Notes: generated by a model not told the origin, from the sequence alone. A DNA stretch of 64,000 nucleotides from Corythoichthys intestinalis (GCF_030265065.1 NC_080407.1:56461666-56525665), one strand, 5' to 3'. Positions 35,372 through 47,563 are shown, counted from the stretch's first letter. Made by a program: numbers and translations.

Positions 35372-36303
35372 CCTCTCCTGTAAAATGAAATGCTTTCTCG
35401 GACGTCTAGTGCCGAGTTAAAAAGTTCACTTCGACGTAATTCCTTGACGCGACTTTGATTTGGTGGTCAAAAAAAGAGACGGTGAATTTTTCAAATCGGG
35501 AGGGATTACTGCTGTTTTTGTATGTGCGCGTTGCCACGGAAACGGTCCTTTCGCGACTCGACGGTGGTCACGCCGGCGTCACATTTGCGCCTGCTGTAAG
35601 CCGGTTTATTTTTTTGTCTGTATTTCAGCCCGGGAGGCGGGTTGCGTACGATCGGGACAGCGGACGCCAGCTTCCAAAGGTAGCGCGTGGTCAAACCAAA
35701 GATGCTGATAGTATTTTTTTTTTTCGTGGTTTGCGTACGTTTGAGGTGGAAACTTTGAAAGTCGGGAAGATTGCGGGAATGCGAAAGTGAAGCTTTTAGA
35801 AGGACCTTTCATGAAAACGGAATTATTTTGGGGGAGATAAACATTAAGTCGTAGATTTAGTTTTTTTCTTTTTTTTTTTTTTTTTATTTGGTGGCCATCT
35901 TCCACGTTAGCGTACGTTTATGCTATGATAGGAAACCATGACCATTGTAACCTCCCTGTGTGCTTTCTAACCTCATCCGCACTATTCTTATTCATTTGAT
36001 GATGATTTTTCTTTTTTGAGCGGGGATTTTCTCGGGTGCTGCTTTTCATTTAGTGAAGTTTGACTTCTATCAAAGCTTTTGTTTTGTCATGGTCTCTCAA
36101 CTTTTTCCAGTCACCCCGAAAGACTGGACTTCAATAAACACTACAGCCGCACGCCGTGAATGCTTGTGTTTTTGTGTATTTTGCTCAAGGCCCTTTTTAG
36201 GACTTTACGACCAAAGTGTTTATCGGGCTTCCTGCGCGAGGGAGGAAGCTGATAACCGAAGACAAACGCGCGCGTATAGGACGGGTCTGTCGCATTCGGC
36301 ACG
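35372..36303. other. kif1c 3' UTR and gp1ba promoter
   Basis: A plus-strand AATAAA at 36133-36138 marks the likely end of kif1c, after a 3' UTR of about 765 bases. Only about 165 bases then remain before the gp1ba start codon at 36304. That gap holds an ETS core and a GATA site close together. No additional gene is seen. Confidence 0.55.
36244..36255 (+). promoter_or_regulatory. Adjacent ETS (GGAA) and GATA sites upstream of gp1ba
   Basis: GGAA at 36244-36247 and GATAA at 36251-36255 form the pair GGAAGCTGATAA about 50 bases before the start codon. Paired GATA-1 and Ets sites are the established signature of megakaryocyte/thrombocyte promoters, including human GP1BA. The motif is seen; the function is inferred from the downstream gene. 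Confidence 0.45.
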
Positions 36304-39300
36304 ATGCTCTCGTTAGCCGTATTCCTCTGTGCCGGCGTTACCGCGGTGACCGCCGCGGACGGTTGCTACGGCGACCGGGATAAGGACAACCGTCCGCGGC
36401 TAAACTGCACGGCGGCCCGTCTCGGCGCTCTCCCCGAGGGTCTCCCACCTACCACCGAGGTAACCGCCGTCGTGTTTGTAGAACGACCGTTGACGATGAC
36501 GGACGTCCAGTCGTTCTTGTGATGCGCATAGAAGTGAGTTGATGGCTCGTAGGTGTCCGATCCCCTTTGAAGCGGGAGGGCTAGCGGCAAATCAAGTTCA
36601 AATCGATCGGACGTGTATTGCTGTCATAGAGTTCAATGAGAAAACTATACAGTGCATCAAAAAAGTGAGTACACCCCTTGCATTTCTGCAGATATTTAAG
36701 TCTACCTTATGATGGGACAACACTGACAAAATGGCACTTTGACTCAATGAAAAGTAGTATAAGAGAGTTCGTTTATTTTCCCCTCAAAATACAGCCATTA
36801 ATATCTAAACCCCTGGCAACAAAAGTGAGTCCACCCCATAGAAATAACATCCCTAAATGTCCAAATTGAGTACTGCTTGTCATTTTCCCTCCAAAATGTC
36901 ATGTGACTCGTTAGTGTTACTCGGTCCAGGTGTGTGTAGGGAGCAGGTGTGTTCAAATTTGTAGTGCAGCTCTCTCATACTGGTCACTGAAAGTTCCAAC
37001 ATGGCAAGGAACTCTGAGGATCTTAAAAGGCGTATTGTTTTGCTACATGAAGATGGCCAAGGTTGCAAGATTGCCAACACCCTGAAACTGAGCTGCAGCA
37101 CAGTGGCTAAGATCATCCAGCGTTTTAAAAGAGCAGGGTACACTCAGAACAGGCCTCGGGTCGGTCGTCCAAAGAAGCTGAGCGCACGTGCTGAGCGTTA
37201 CATCCAAATGCTTTCTTTGCAAGATCGACGCGGGAGTGCTGTCAGCATTGCTGCAGAGATTGAAGAGGTCAGCCTGTTAGTGCTCAGACCATACATCAAA
37301 TTGGTGCGCATGGCTGTCACCCCAGGAGGAAGACGATACACAAGAAAGCCCGCAAACAGTTTGCTGAAGACATGTCAACAAAGCACATGGATTACTGGAA
37401 CCGTGTCCTACGGTCTGATGAGACGAAGATTGATTCGTTTGGTTCTGATGGTCTCAAGCGTGTGTGGTGGCGACCGGGTGAGGAGTACAAAGATAAGTGT
37501 GTCGTGCCTACAGTCAAGCGTGGTGGTGGAACTGGGAATGTCACAGTCTGGGGCTGCGCGAGTGCCGCGGGTGTTGGAGAGTTACGTTCCTTTGAGGGAA
37601 ACATGAACTCCAACATGTACTGTGAAATACTGCAGCAGAGCATGATCCCCTCCCTCCAGAAACTGGGTCGCAGGGCAGTGTGACCCCAAACACGCCTCCA
37701 AGATGACCGCTGCTTTACTGACCAGGTTGGATTAAAGGTGATGGACTGGCCAAGCGTGTCTCCAGACTTGAACATCTTTGGGGGATCCTCAAGCAGAAGG
37801 CGGAGGTGCCCAAAGTCTCAAATATCCGGCATCTTGGAGGAGTGGAAGAGCATTCCAGTGGCAACCTGTGAAGCCCTGGTCGACTCCATGCCCAGGCAGT
37901 TCCGGATAATAGTGGTGGCCACACAAAATATTGACAGTTGACATGTTGTACTGTATGCTAATGTTGACAGCTTTCACTAAGGGGGTGTGCTCACTTTTGT
38001 TGCCAGGGGTTTAGATATTCATGGATATATTTTGAGGGGAAAATAAATGAACTCGATTGCATAAGCTACTTTTCATTGTGCCAAAGCGTCATTTTGTCAG
38101 TGTTGTTCCATGAAAAGCTATACTTAAATATCTGCAGAAATGCGAGGGGCGTACTCACTTTTGTGATACACTGTACATAAGTACTGTACAAAAACGAGTG
38201 CCGTCGCCCTAACATTTGATGCCAATTGTCAGCACGGCGTCTTTGACGTACACATCATAGACAAGCACGCGTTTCCTGCTTCCTGAATGATCATTTCATC
38301 TCTTCCGTCGGCGAGGTCCTCTTGTTTGCCAGGAACCTGTTCTCCAGCCTGTCTTGGGAATCCTTCCAGATCATGAGCGAGCTGCACGAGCTGGACCTGA
38401 CGGCCAACGAGGTGAGCGGGAAGCACGGCGAGGGTCCGCGTCGGCGTCTCGCTAAGGCCCCCGCGCCGTCTTCTCAGGTGGGTCTGGTGACCGTAAGCGC
38501 CGTGCCGCTTCTGCTGCGCCTCGCCGTCCTCCGACTCGGACGCAATCGCCTGACGGCTCTGCCCGGCCGGGCCTTCTTCGCTTGCCCCGCCCTGACGGAG
38601 CTCCACCTGGAGGACAACGCCATCGAGTCCTTGAAGGACGACACTTTCGCCGGACTGGGAATTTTAGAGGTTAGCGCCGGTTCCTCCGTTGTCCGCGTAC
38701 GCACGCGCAGACCGTTCTCTCTTCCAGGTCCTCGACCTGTCGTCCAATCGCATCCGAGTTCTTCCGCCCTTCTTGCTCCGCCCCTTGGTTGCCATAGAAA
38801 CGATCTACCTGGAAAACAACCTGGTGGGAGACTAACGGCGAGATGTTTCTGAGAAGCCCTTGACTTGCCCGCGTTTCCTATTCAGGTCGGCGAGGTTCCG
38901 GACGATTGGTTCAACCCGAAGGAGGACGTGCCCTTCCTGTTTCTCTCCGCCAACTCGTGGGCGTGTTTCTGCTCGCTGACGTACCTGAGCGCGTACTTGG
39001 GCGACTTCTTCTTCAACTTCTACGTACGGGACGGCACAATCATCTCAAGAGACCCCAGAAGTTTGGTACGGTCGATTCCTATAGTACTCAATGCTTGAAG
39101 CAGATGTCGCCAGCGCCGTTCATAGTCACTACAGAAGATACTCTTTAAGTCTAAAGTCACGCCCCTCTCTGGCATTGCAGGTGTGTCACTCGCCTCCGTG
39201 GTTGAAAGACAGAGCCGTCTACGACGTCCATCGGGATGACCTGTGTCGGTCTACCACGCCGCCACAGACCGTCCCCACGGCTCCGTCCGCCGGCCCGACC

Positions 39301-40032
39301 GGCGAGAGTCGGGATGAAGGCGGCAGAGGCGACGGGGCCGTTATTTGGCGTCCCGCGGTCACTGAAGGTCAAGATGAAGGCGGTAGAGGCGACGGAGCCG
39401 TTGTTTGGCGTCCCGCGCAAACCGCTTCCTTCTTCTCGCTCCCTGGCCGCACCGTCACCACGATGTCGTACCTCGCGACTCTGACTCCGTCGCTTCCGAC
39501 CACTGTCGGCCGGCAGCGTGGATGGAACGAGAGCAGCGCGGCGTCCTTTGGCCGCCCGCCCAGCGCCGGTGTATTTTGCGTGTGGTTGTTGGCCGGTTAC
39601 GCGTGTCTGTGCGCGATGGGGTTAGGGTGTACCCTCCTGACTTTAGCCAAACTCGCGGTCTTGTACAAAGTAGCGTACGAACCGCTAAGCGCCACGCTCG
39701 CCAGGGGACGCGGGGGGACGGCGGAAGGCGGCGCCGAGGCCGTTTATCGTTCGATGCTTTTCGTTAGCCGCGAATCCCGTGAGGCGTACAGGACGACCCT
39801 GTACCGCGAACCCGGGACGCAGGTGGCGCTGCAGCAATGGAGCGACGCGATGGGCGGGGGTCAGGACGCCGAAGGGGGTGCCGGGTGGAGGCAACGCTTC
39901 AGCGTGCTTCTACGCCAGGAGAGAGCGGAGCCGGGCGGGGTGAGGGAGGAGCGAGATTGGGTGGTGGGCGAGTGGCTGGCGCAGTATCTTCCGGGCGTGA
40001 CCCGTGATGTCGCTCCGCTTCCTGTTTTATAG
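36304..40032 (+). CDS. gp1ba: Platelet glycoprotein Ib alpha-like leucine-rich repeat receptor
   Basis: Exons: 36304-36459, 38316-38411, 38478-38669, 38728-38823, 38886-39065, 39181-40032; 523 residues. A signal peptide (MLSLAVFLCAGVTAVTA) precedes an LRR N-cap with paired cysteines. Several leucine-rich repeats follow (ELHELDLTANE, LAVLRLGRNRLTALPGRAF, LTELHLEDNAIESL, LEVLDLSSNRIRVLP), then a C-cap (ANSWACFCSLTYLSAYL, later VCHSPPWL and DDLC). A short Thr/Ser/Pro stalk contains a duplicated 20-residue unit. One membrane helix is near 371-395 (VWLLAGYACLCAMGLGCTLL), with about 125 cytosolic residues. GPIb-alpha binds von Willebrand factor on platelets/thrombocytes. Similarity to human is moderate; the call also rests on the architecture and on the position next to kif1c, as in human 17p13. 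The stalk is much shorter than the human mucin-like region. Intron 1 was enlarged by a Tc1 element. Confidence 0.78.
36650..38173 (+). mobile_element. Tc1-like transposon with IR/DR ends in gp1ba intron 1
   Basis: The element starts CAGTGCATCAAAAAAGTGAG at 36650 and ends with a matching inverted terminus at 38173, flanked on both sides by TA (36648-36649 and 38174-38175), the Tc1/mariner target duplication. Each long inverted repeat holds two direct repeats of a transposase-site-like motif (AAAAGTGAGTACACCCC outer; GCAACAAAAGTGAGTCCACC inner, near 36815 and its mirror near 37990), the IR/DR layout known from Sleeping Beauty-type elements. It interrupts a copy of the small palindromic repeat family, so it arrived later. 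Total length 1524 bases, close to a full-length Tc1 element. Confidence 0.88.
37001..37941 (+). pseudogene. Tc1 transposase, frameshifted
   Basis: The reading frame opens with MARNSEDLKRRIVLLHEDGQ, followed by a paired-type helix-turn-helix (KIANTLKLSCSTVAKIIQRF) and a basic NRPRVGRPKKLS linker. A frameshift near 37270-37290 moves the catalytic part to another frame (MDYWNRVLRSDETKIDSFG with the first catalytic Asp, GNVTVWGCAS). A stop follows near 37681 where the DND motif is expected, and the last part (MDWPSVSPDLN) continues in a further frame with the downstream acidic residue region altered. It therefore cannot give an intact DDE transposase, although decay is modest. Confidence 0.85.
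39312..39422 (+). repeat. Tandem duplication of about 57 bp inside the gp1ba stalk
   Basis: The segments at about 39316-39362 and 39373-39419 encode DEGGRGDGAVIWRPAVTEGQ and DEGGRGDGAVVWRPAQTA. The two units are nearly identical in DNA, so the duplication is recent. It lies in the extracellular stalk, where human GPIb-alpha also carries a polymorphic tandem repeat. Confidence 0.75.
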
Positions 40033-40164
40033 GATTTAAACATACGCGGAGTTTAAATGGTAAATGGTGTTACACTTATATAGCGGAGTTTAGGGGGGCC
40101 ACCTGGTGGCTGAAAAGTGTCATTGCATGTAAATGACTTTCCTATATTTGATTATATCATTAAG

Positions 40165-40570
40165 AGTTTTCTGGTAAAATATGGTCTATAAAAGTTGTAA
40201 AGCAATAAAACAATAAAAATGAAGAAGAAATGAACAAAAAAATGTTTCCTAATGGCCCAAAACTATTTTTCAAACAGATCATGTGACTAGCACCTTAGAC
40301 GGTATTTGCTTTGCTTAGCCAAAACCACCTGAGAACCGAAGAGGCAAGATGCCATTTTTTCAAACGCGAGAACCACTACTAAGCAAGAACTGAGGATTGA
40401 AAATGTGAACCACGAAACGCCAGAGAGCACCGCCAAAATTGGTGAACGGACGCTAATTGTACTACAGAGCCACCACCGGCGGGTGTACGATCCCGGCGAA
40501 AATGCGAAGCGGCCCGATTTAGAATTCCCCTCAAAAAGGATGGGAAACAAAAAAACACTTATTTTCAATT
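40165..40570 (+). repeat. Dispersed repeat, second copy
   Basis: About 400 bases match, in opposite orientation, the interrupted copy at 22145-23020 in ctdnep1 intron 5 at roughly 80 per cent identity by eye. This copy lacks the 390-base insert and so shows the undisturbed form. No reading frame or family is recognised. Confidence 0.7.
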
Positions 40571-40674
40571 TATTATGATAAATATTCTCGTAAATGAATT
40601 TTATCGCTGACACTGCGTCATCAACACGCTGTCCCCCAGAAGTCAAACTCCGCCTATGGACTCAAACCTAAGGA

Positions 40675-40800
40675 GTTGTTGGCCGCCATTGATGATGATT
40701 GAAGTTCATCACTAGTGGACGTCCGGTCCATTTGAAACGGGAGGGAGGGCCAAATGGACGGGGACGTCTGTAATAATCAATGGCTGGCAAAAATTTGATG
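40675..40800. repeat. Small palindromic repeat family, copy between gp1ba and wbp1
   Basis: GTGGACGTCCGGTCCATTTG and AACGGGAGGGAGGGCC, then the inverse CCAAATGGACGGGGACGTCT, flanked by inverted GCCATTGAT / ATCAATGGC. The outer and inner inverted repeats together suggest a complete unit of about 115 bases. Confidence 0.65.
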
Positions 40801-41725
40801 CGGGAGGATTTACAGGAGTCGTCCAGTTGATATGTAGAATTGCGCCATCTTGTGGCAATATCGTTAATTGGTGGCTCGACCATTTAACCTTTGATATTTC
40901 ATTTCATTTTTGATCCATTCACAAAATACAAATGATGTGCCATTTCTTCTAAACAAGGTCTTGTTGCTACGGGAAAAGAACTGCCGCTCATAATTGGCCG
41001 TGATTGGCTAGAATCCCGCCCTATCAGCCAATCCGAAAGCAGCACTTCACCAGGCGGGTGAAATCAACACAATCCTGAAGCAATAGCCGGTTTAAAATCA
41101 TCTCGATTTGTTCTCAAACGACAACGGATATTAGTTTTACAGGTTGAATTTCGTCTGTTTTTGACACGCTGGTAAATCGAGGTGACGATGATGTCGAGGT
41201 CGTTGCTTCCGCTGCTTTCAGAATAAGAGCGAGCGTTCCGATACATTTTCAACGCCGTTTCGCGTATGACGACGTCTCGCTTGGTCACTCGTCGTCATCG
41301 TCGAATAAAACCCGGGCGGGCCGAAAGTCGAATATGGTACGAGGTTGGAGAACCTCGCCGGAACCGGACCACGGAGATGGCTTTTATTTAGAAGGGCTAC
41401 CGGATGCGGAGAAGCGACTCGGACTCAATCCGGCCAGCACGACGCGACGGGCGGGCGACGGGAGCTGATGGCGGCGGGTCTCAACGAGGAGGAGGCGGAG
41501 AAGGCTCCAGGCAGAGCGAGGAGGCCCCGCCGGACGGCACCGAACCACCGCAACCGAGAAGCGAGGACGGATGGAGCGGTACGCGTCGCCTCTGTCCGTA
41601 CGTGTACGCGTTTATACGCCGCCGTCGCGGTCACGTCCGAGCGAGTGAGAACGCGCTAAAAGCTGCCAGCCAGGAGGCCCTTTCTTGTCATGACGCAAGG
41701 GGCGCTATCGAGAAGTGCGCCGTCA

Positions 41726-41739
41726 GTTGTCATGGCAAC
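41726..41739. promoter_or_regulatory. RFX X-box (palindromic) upstream of wbp1
   Basis: GTTGTCATGGCAAC fits the X-box consensus GTHNYYATRRNAAC at every position. RFX factors bind this motif in promoters of ciliary and other genes. It lies about 340 bases before the wbp1 start codon. The match is seen, regulation is inferred. Confidence 0.4.
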
Positions 41740-41963
41740 TGTTGCAAACACACACGTGACCGACCGCCGGAGCCGCAGAAAGCGACGACTCGCGTGGTTT
41801 ATCGAGCCCAAAAAAGAAACTTTGACATTCTCTCCTCTTCACAGGTGCAGGGATCGCCTACCTGCTGCCGTCGTGTCCGCCCCTTAGCGTAGCTCTCCTC
41901 ACCTCCCCTCTGTATTGACAAAAAGCTGGCGGGCGGCCTAACAAGCGAAGACCATAATCGTAG

Positions 41964-43579
<1,616 letters not shown>

Positions 43580-44590
43580 CGGACGGAGTCGGCCGCGAAT
43601 TTCAAAAGACCGAACGTTTCGGCTGGCGACGCGCTTCCCTTTCTGGAAGTAGACGCATCCCGATTGGACACGGACACGCCGGTTTGGAGGCGATTACGTC
43701 ATACTTGGCCGTGGACCTTTCTTGATGGATTGTCCACTGCTACCATCTGATTGGACATCTGACATCTCTTGACATCTCCTGTTTGAATACGGACACCTCC
43801 TGTTGTACCGTTGACGTGACGGTCAGGTGAGCGGAAGATAAGGCTTCACGTCTCCATGTACTAGTTGTGGTGCTTTTCGGTCTTTAGCTGAGGGAGGGAC
43901 TGCTGTCGCATCGCAGCGCCCTCCCTGTGGTAGATTACTGTTACTACAGCTAGCCAAGTTTGTAGCGCTCTTCTTTCTCTTTTTGTACGGAGGACCAAAG
44001 CTGCCAAACTTCAAAAGAGAAAAAAAAAAATAGATGAAAATAAAAATGACAATAAATACAAGAATAATATTAGAAAAGGAACAACATAACCACCCAACAG
44101 GCAAGCGGTTCAAACATAGGAATGTCTTCTATGTGTATTCATTTTTTTTCTTTTGAAAATGTATTTATCTTTAATCTTGGCAGCTTTGCTACTCCATACT
44201 TTTGTGGCTTTTTACTCGAGTCGGAACACTCCAGTTGATTGTAATGTACGCCGACCCGGTGCTAGCCCGACGCCAAGTCGCTAGAAGTCAAAAGTTGGCT
44301 ACCTCTTAAAAAAAAGCTAATGGTAGAGCGTTTAATAAGCACCTCATTGTAAAGCCATTCTAACTATTGTGTTCCAGTTGGTTTTTTTTTAGGGGGCTTC
44401 TAAGTCACACTTACAGCTGGTTTGGCGCTTTGACACGCAAACGGATGTTTCTGCTCGTGGTGACTTCCCGTTTGTGTCATGACGAGGCAATTCTTATTCC
44501 CGTGATCTTGAACATGTGTTTTTGTGCGTGAGCCGTGCTAAATAAATGAATGGCGTGTACTTATGCTGTTGTTTATTGACGCACACGGAG
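43580..44590. other. wbp1 3' UTR and convergent poly(A) signals
   Basis: Almost all of this is the wbp1 3' UTR, ending at the plus-strand AATAAA at 44541-44546. A minus-strand AATAAA (plus TTTATT) at 44572-44577 is only 13 bases beyond the stop codon of the cyp17 gene. The two convergent signals are about 25 bases apart, so the transcripts must meet or overlap here. Confidence 0.6.
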
Positions 44591-46855
44591 TCATAGCGGT
44601 TTCTCATTCACGCTAGCCGGAGCGCCGAGGTCCCACCCGGACCGCGGCGTGACGGCGATTTTGTAAGGTAGCGGCTGCAAGACCACGCCGAGACGTCCCC
44701 GCAGGTCGGGCGGCGAATCCCCGAGCGGCGGCGTAAAGCTCATTCGCTGGAGCAAGGAGGACAGGAATAGAAACAGCTCCGTCCTGGCTAGCGATTCGCC
44801 CACGCAGATGCGAGGCCCCGCCCCGAAAGGCAGGAAGCAGGAGGGCGTGACCCGGCGACCCCGGTCATCGAGGAAACGATCTGGAGAAGTCGGGACGGCG
44901 TTCAGGTCCAACGTAAGATGACCTAACCTAACGTCGGGCTGCGTTTACCTGGCACGAACGAGTCCGGTCGGTCCCAGTGGTCGGGGTGGTGATGGATAGC
45001 CCACATGTTGACCAACACCCGAGTCCCGCGTCGGACGGCGTGACGGCCGATGCTGCGGAGAGCATTCACAGGTTAGACGGCGCCTCGGGCGTAGCGTGCG
45101 GCCGTTTCACGTACCTGCTGTCAGTCGTGGCGACGTGCGGGATCAGTACCGGGCTGACCGGCCGGATCCGCATTCCCTCATTGATGACGGCGTCCAGATA
45201 CGGGAGCCGCACGCGGTCCGCCGCGCGTACCGCCCGATCGCCCACCTCTCGGTCCAGTTCCTCCTGTGCGCGCTTTTGGACCTGCGGAGGAGGCCCGTGC
45301 AACTTAAGCGCCGGCACCGAGTACCGCGGTTCTTAACGTGTACCTCAGGGTGATGTAAAAAGTAGGCCAGGATCCAGAGCAGCGTGGTGGACGTGGTCTC
45401 CACGCCGGCGCCGAAGGCCTCCGCCGCCGTCATCAACACGTGGTCGTCCGTGATGACCTCGCCGTCGGGCCCGGGTGAACTCTGACCCTTCAGCAAAGCG
45501 TCCAGGAGATCTCTGGGGTCGGCGTCGCTCGGCGACGCCTGACGACGAGACTTAAGTTAACGGCGGGCCGAGAGTCCTCCGTCGTAATGACGGAAATCCG
45601 TCAGCCGGGGGGGCTAGAGGTCATTCGCGAGATCAGCGGGAGGACCAGGGGTCGGGTCGGGGTGCCATTACATTATGCTGATAGAGAGTTTGGTTTTCGC
45701 CACTTTCACCTTGTGTTCCCGCAGCTTTCGCGTGAGAAGGCGGTCTCGCACTGCGATGCACGCTTTCAGCTCGTCCAGCGACGCGTTCGGGAATACCTGA
45801 GGAAAGGCGCTCACCCGTGAGGCGCCGACAGGCAAAACCCGGAGACTCGGGCGGAGTCGTACTGTACCTTCATCCAGGAGAAGATGTCGACCAGTCCTCC
45901 CCTCGCGATGGTGCGCACGATACCGTGGTTATAGCGCATCACCTCTTCCAGCTCCCCGTCCCCGCGTTTGTAGGCGGTGCCGAACACGAGCGTGCACACG
46001 ACGTTGGTGACGGCCGCGGTCACCGCGAGCGACGGGTCGAAGCCGCGGGCCTCGCCGGACAGGAGTTCGGCGCATAGACCGTCCGCCTCGGACAGAACTG
46101 ACGGACAGATCGTACGTACGGATCCGTCGGAAAAACCCGGGGCTCCACTTACCGATGTCCCACAAGCGGTCGCTCCCTTCTCCGAACAGAGCAAAGGAAG
46201 CGTGCACCAGGCGGCGGTGCAGCTTCCACAGAGGCGAGAAGTCGGCGAAGGCGATGTCTTTCCCGCCTCTTGTTAGCAGATCGGTGGTCACCTGCCGATA
46301 ACGAGGTCATTCGGCGCGTCGGGCAAAAGCTCCGCGCTTTCGGGAGGCGTCACCGTGCTGGGGCGTCCGGCGAAATCCCGACCTCTTCGCAGGAGAACTT
46401 CTCTGGCGTGGACGTGGTCGTTGACAACCACCGTGCGATGTGGCCCGAGGTAGAGCTCGAACAGGGGCCCGTACCTACCGTACATACAGGAGCCAAAAAA
46501 TCTACAATTATTCATGAAATGATTCCAAAAGACATGAAAGAAACAGGCAAACAAGATGTAACTCAATGGCCGGAGCGGGAATTTCCCATTTTCAAAGTGA
46601 AAAGTTGTTATCGTTTTAATCCTGTGTTCCATCGCCGCAGGTCAAATCGGGGACTCGCCTGCGGCCCAAGTGCGTGAAGAGCAAGTGAGGGGGGGCGCCT
46701 CCCCCCAGCCAAGGAAGACTTCCCACAAGGGGCAGTCGCGGTAGGCCCGGCATCCCGCCGCCGGAGCGCCGAGTTGCCGCCACCAAGACGGCGGCGAGCG
46801 CGGCCAGGAACAGCGGCGCTGAAATGAGCGGCCAAGAAAAGACGGAGGCCAACAT
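44591..46855 (-). CDS. cyp17a2: Cytochrome P450 17A, cyp17a2 type (steroid 17-alpha-hydroxylase)
   Basis: Exons in transcript order: 46855-46659, 46474-46354, 46291-46153, 46097-45868, 45796-45710, 45538-45344, 45281-45115, 45052-44949, 44880-44591; 509 residues, phases closed. An N-terminal membrane anchor ([18 protein letters not shown]) and a proline hinge ([11 protein letters not shown]) place it in the ER. The I-helix has [11 protein letters not shown], the K-helix region [16 protein letters not shown], and the heme loop [14 protein letters not shown] with the thiolate cysteine near residue 439. [12 protein letters not shown] and [14 protein letters not shown] are CYP17-typical. Teleosts have cyp17a1 and cyp17a2; the latter keeps 17-hydroxylase but has little 17,20-lyase activity. 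The heme-loop wording as I remember it favours cyp17a2, but cyp17a1 is not excluded. Intron 1 starts with GC. An SF-1 site lies upstream. Confidence 0.87.
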
Positions 46856-46946
46856 GGCGGGCAAATGAAAAAGGAGGCCGAGTGCCTGGCCTTTTTAAGT
46901 TCGAGGCCGGGAGAGACCTCCCTCGCACGTGTTTATCTGCGCCGGG

Positions 46947-46955
46947 CGACCTTGG
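46947..46955 (-). promoter_or_regulatory. SF-1/NR5A half-site upstream of cyp17a2
   Basis: On the minus strand CCAAGGTCG fits the NR5A consensus YCAAGGYCR. It is about 95 bases upstream of the start codon. SF-1 is the established activator of CYP17 and other steroidogenic genes, so position and orientation make sense. Binding is inferred. Confidence 0.45.
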
Positions 46956-47553
46956 TGTTATCACGTTGTGCCATGCAGTCCCGCCCGATGATGATTTCAA
47001 TCATCATGGCCAGGATTAGCCTGTGGAATCGAGGAAACCTCCCCATACGCTTATACCAAGATTCTCACAATAGACACAATTTTCAGATTCTTACACTACA
47101 TTTTTTCTTCTGTAACACTGGCCACTGGGTGGTGCAAAAATCACAATAACAAACAGTCTAACTAAGCGAGATCCTCAAATATCGGCTAAAATTCAAATTT
47201 GGCCTGGCCAATATATAGTAACTGTCGACCGTTCTTGAAAAAGGACCATATATCGTTTGACCTCACGAGCGACGAACGGGCGACGTATCACCGTATCGAT
47301 ATATTTTTCACAAGCCGAGTGGGAGCGCCGCATCGGTATCCTTGAATGTGCTGTTGTTGCCACGGAAACCGCATCCCGGCCTCTGCGGCGGCCACCCAAA
47401 TTTCAGCGCCGGGCCTTTGTCGTCACAATGTTGTTGTTGTTTATTATTCAGATTTGCATCCAAACAGGCGTCGCCACGGAAACAACGCACACTCACTCGC
47501 CGCATCCGCAACGTGTGTCACACGCGCTGCCGCAGTGAGGAAAGCCCGCCGCT

Positions 47554-47563
47554 CCTTTTATGG
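47554..47563. promoter_or_regulatory. CArG box (serum response element)
   Basis: CCTTTTATGG is a perfect CC(A/T)6GG CArG box, about 140 bases upstream of the TATA box of the EGR-family gene. SRF bound at such sites drives immediate-early induction of EGR genes. A near match with one mismatch (CCATATATCG) lies at 47246-47255. Confidence 0.5.

Noticed and set aside
41345-41892. Open frames of 104-162 codons upstream of wbp1
   Set aside because: GC-rich leader or promoter sequence with no recognisable protein features and no splice link to wbp1 that keeps frame.
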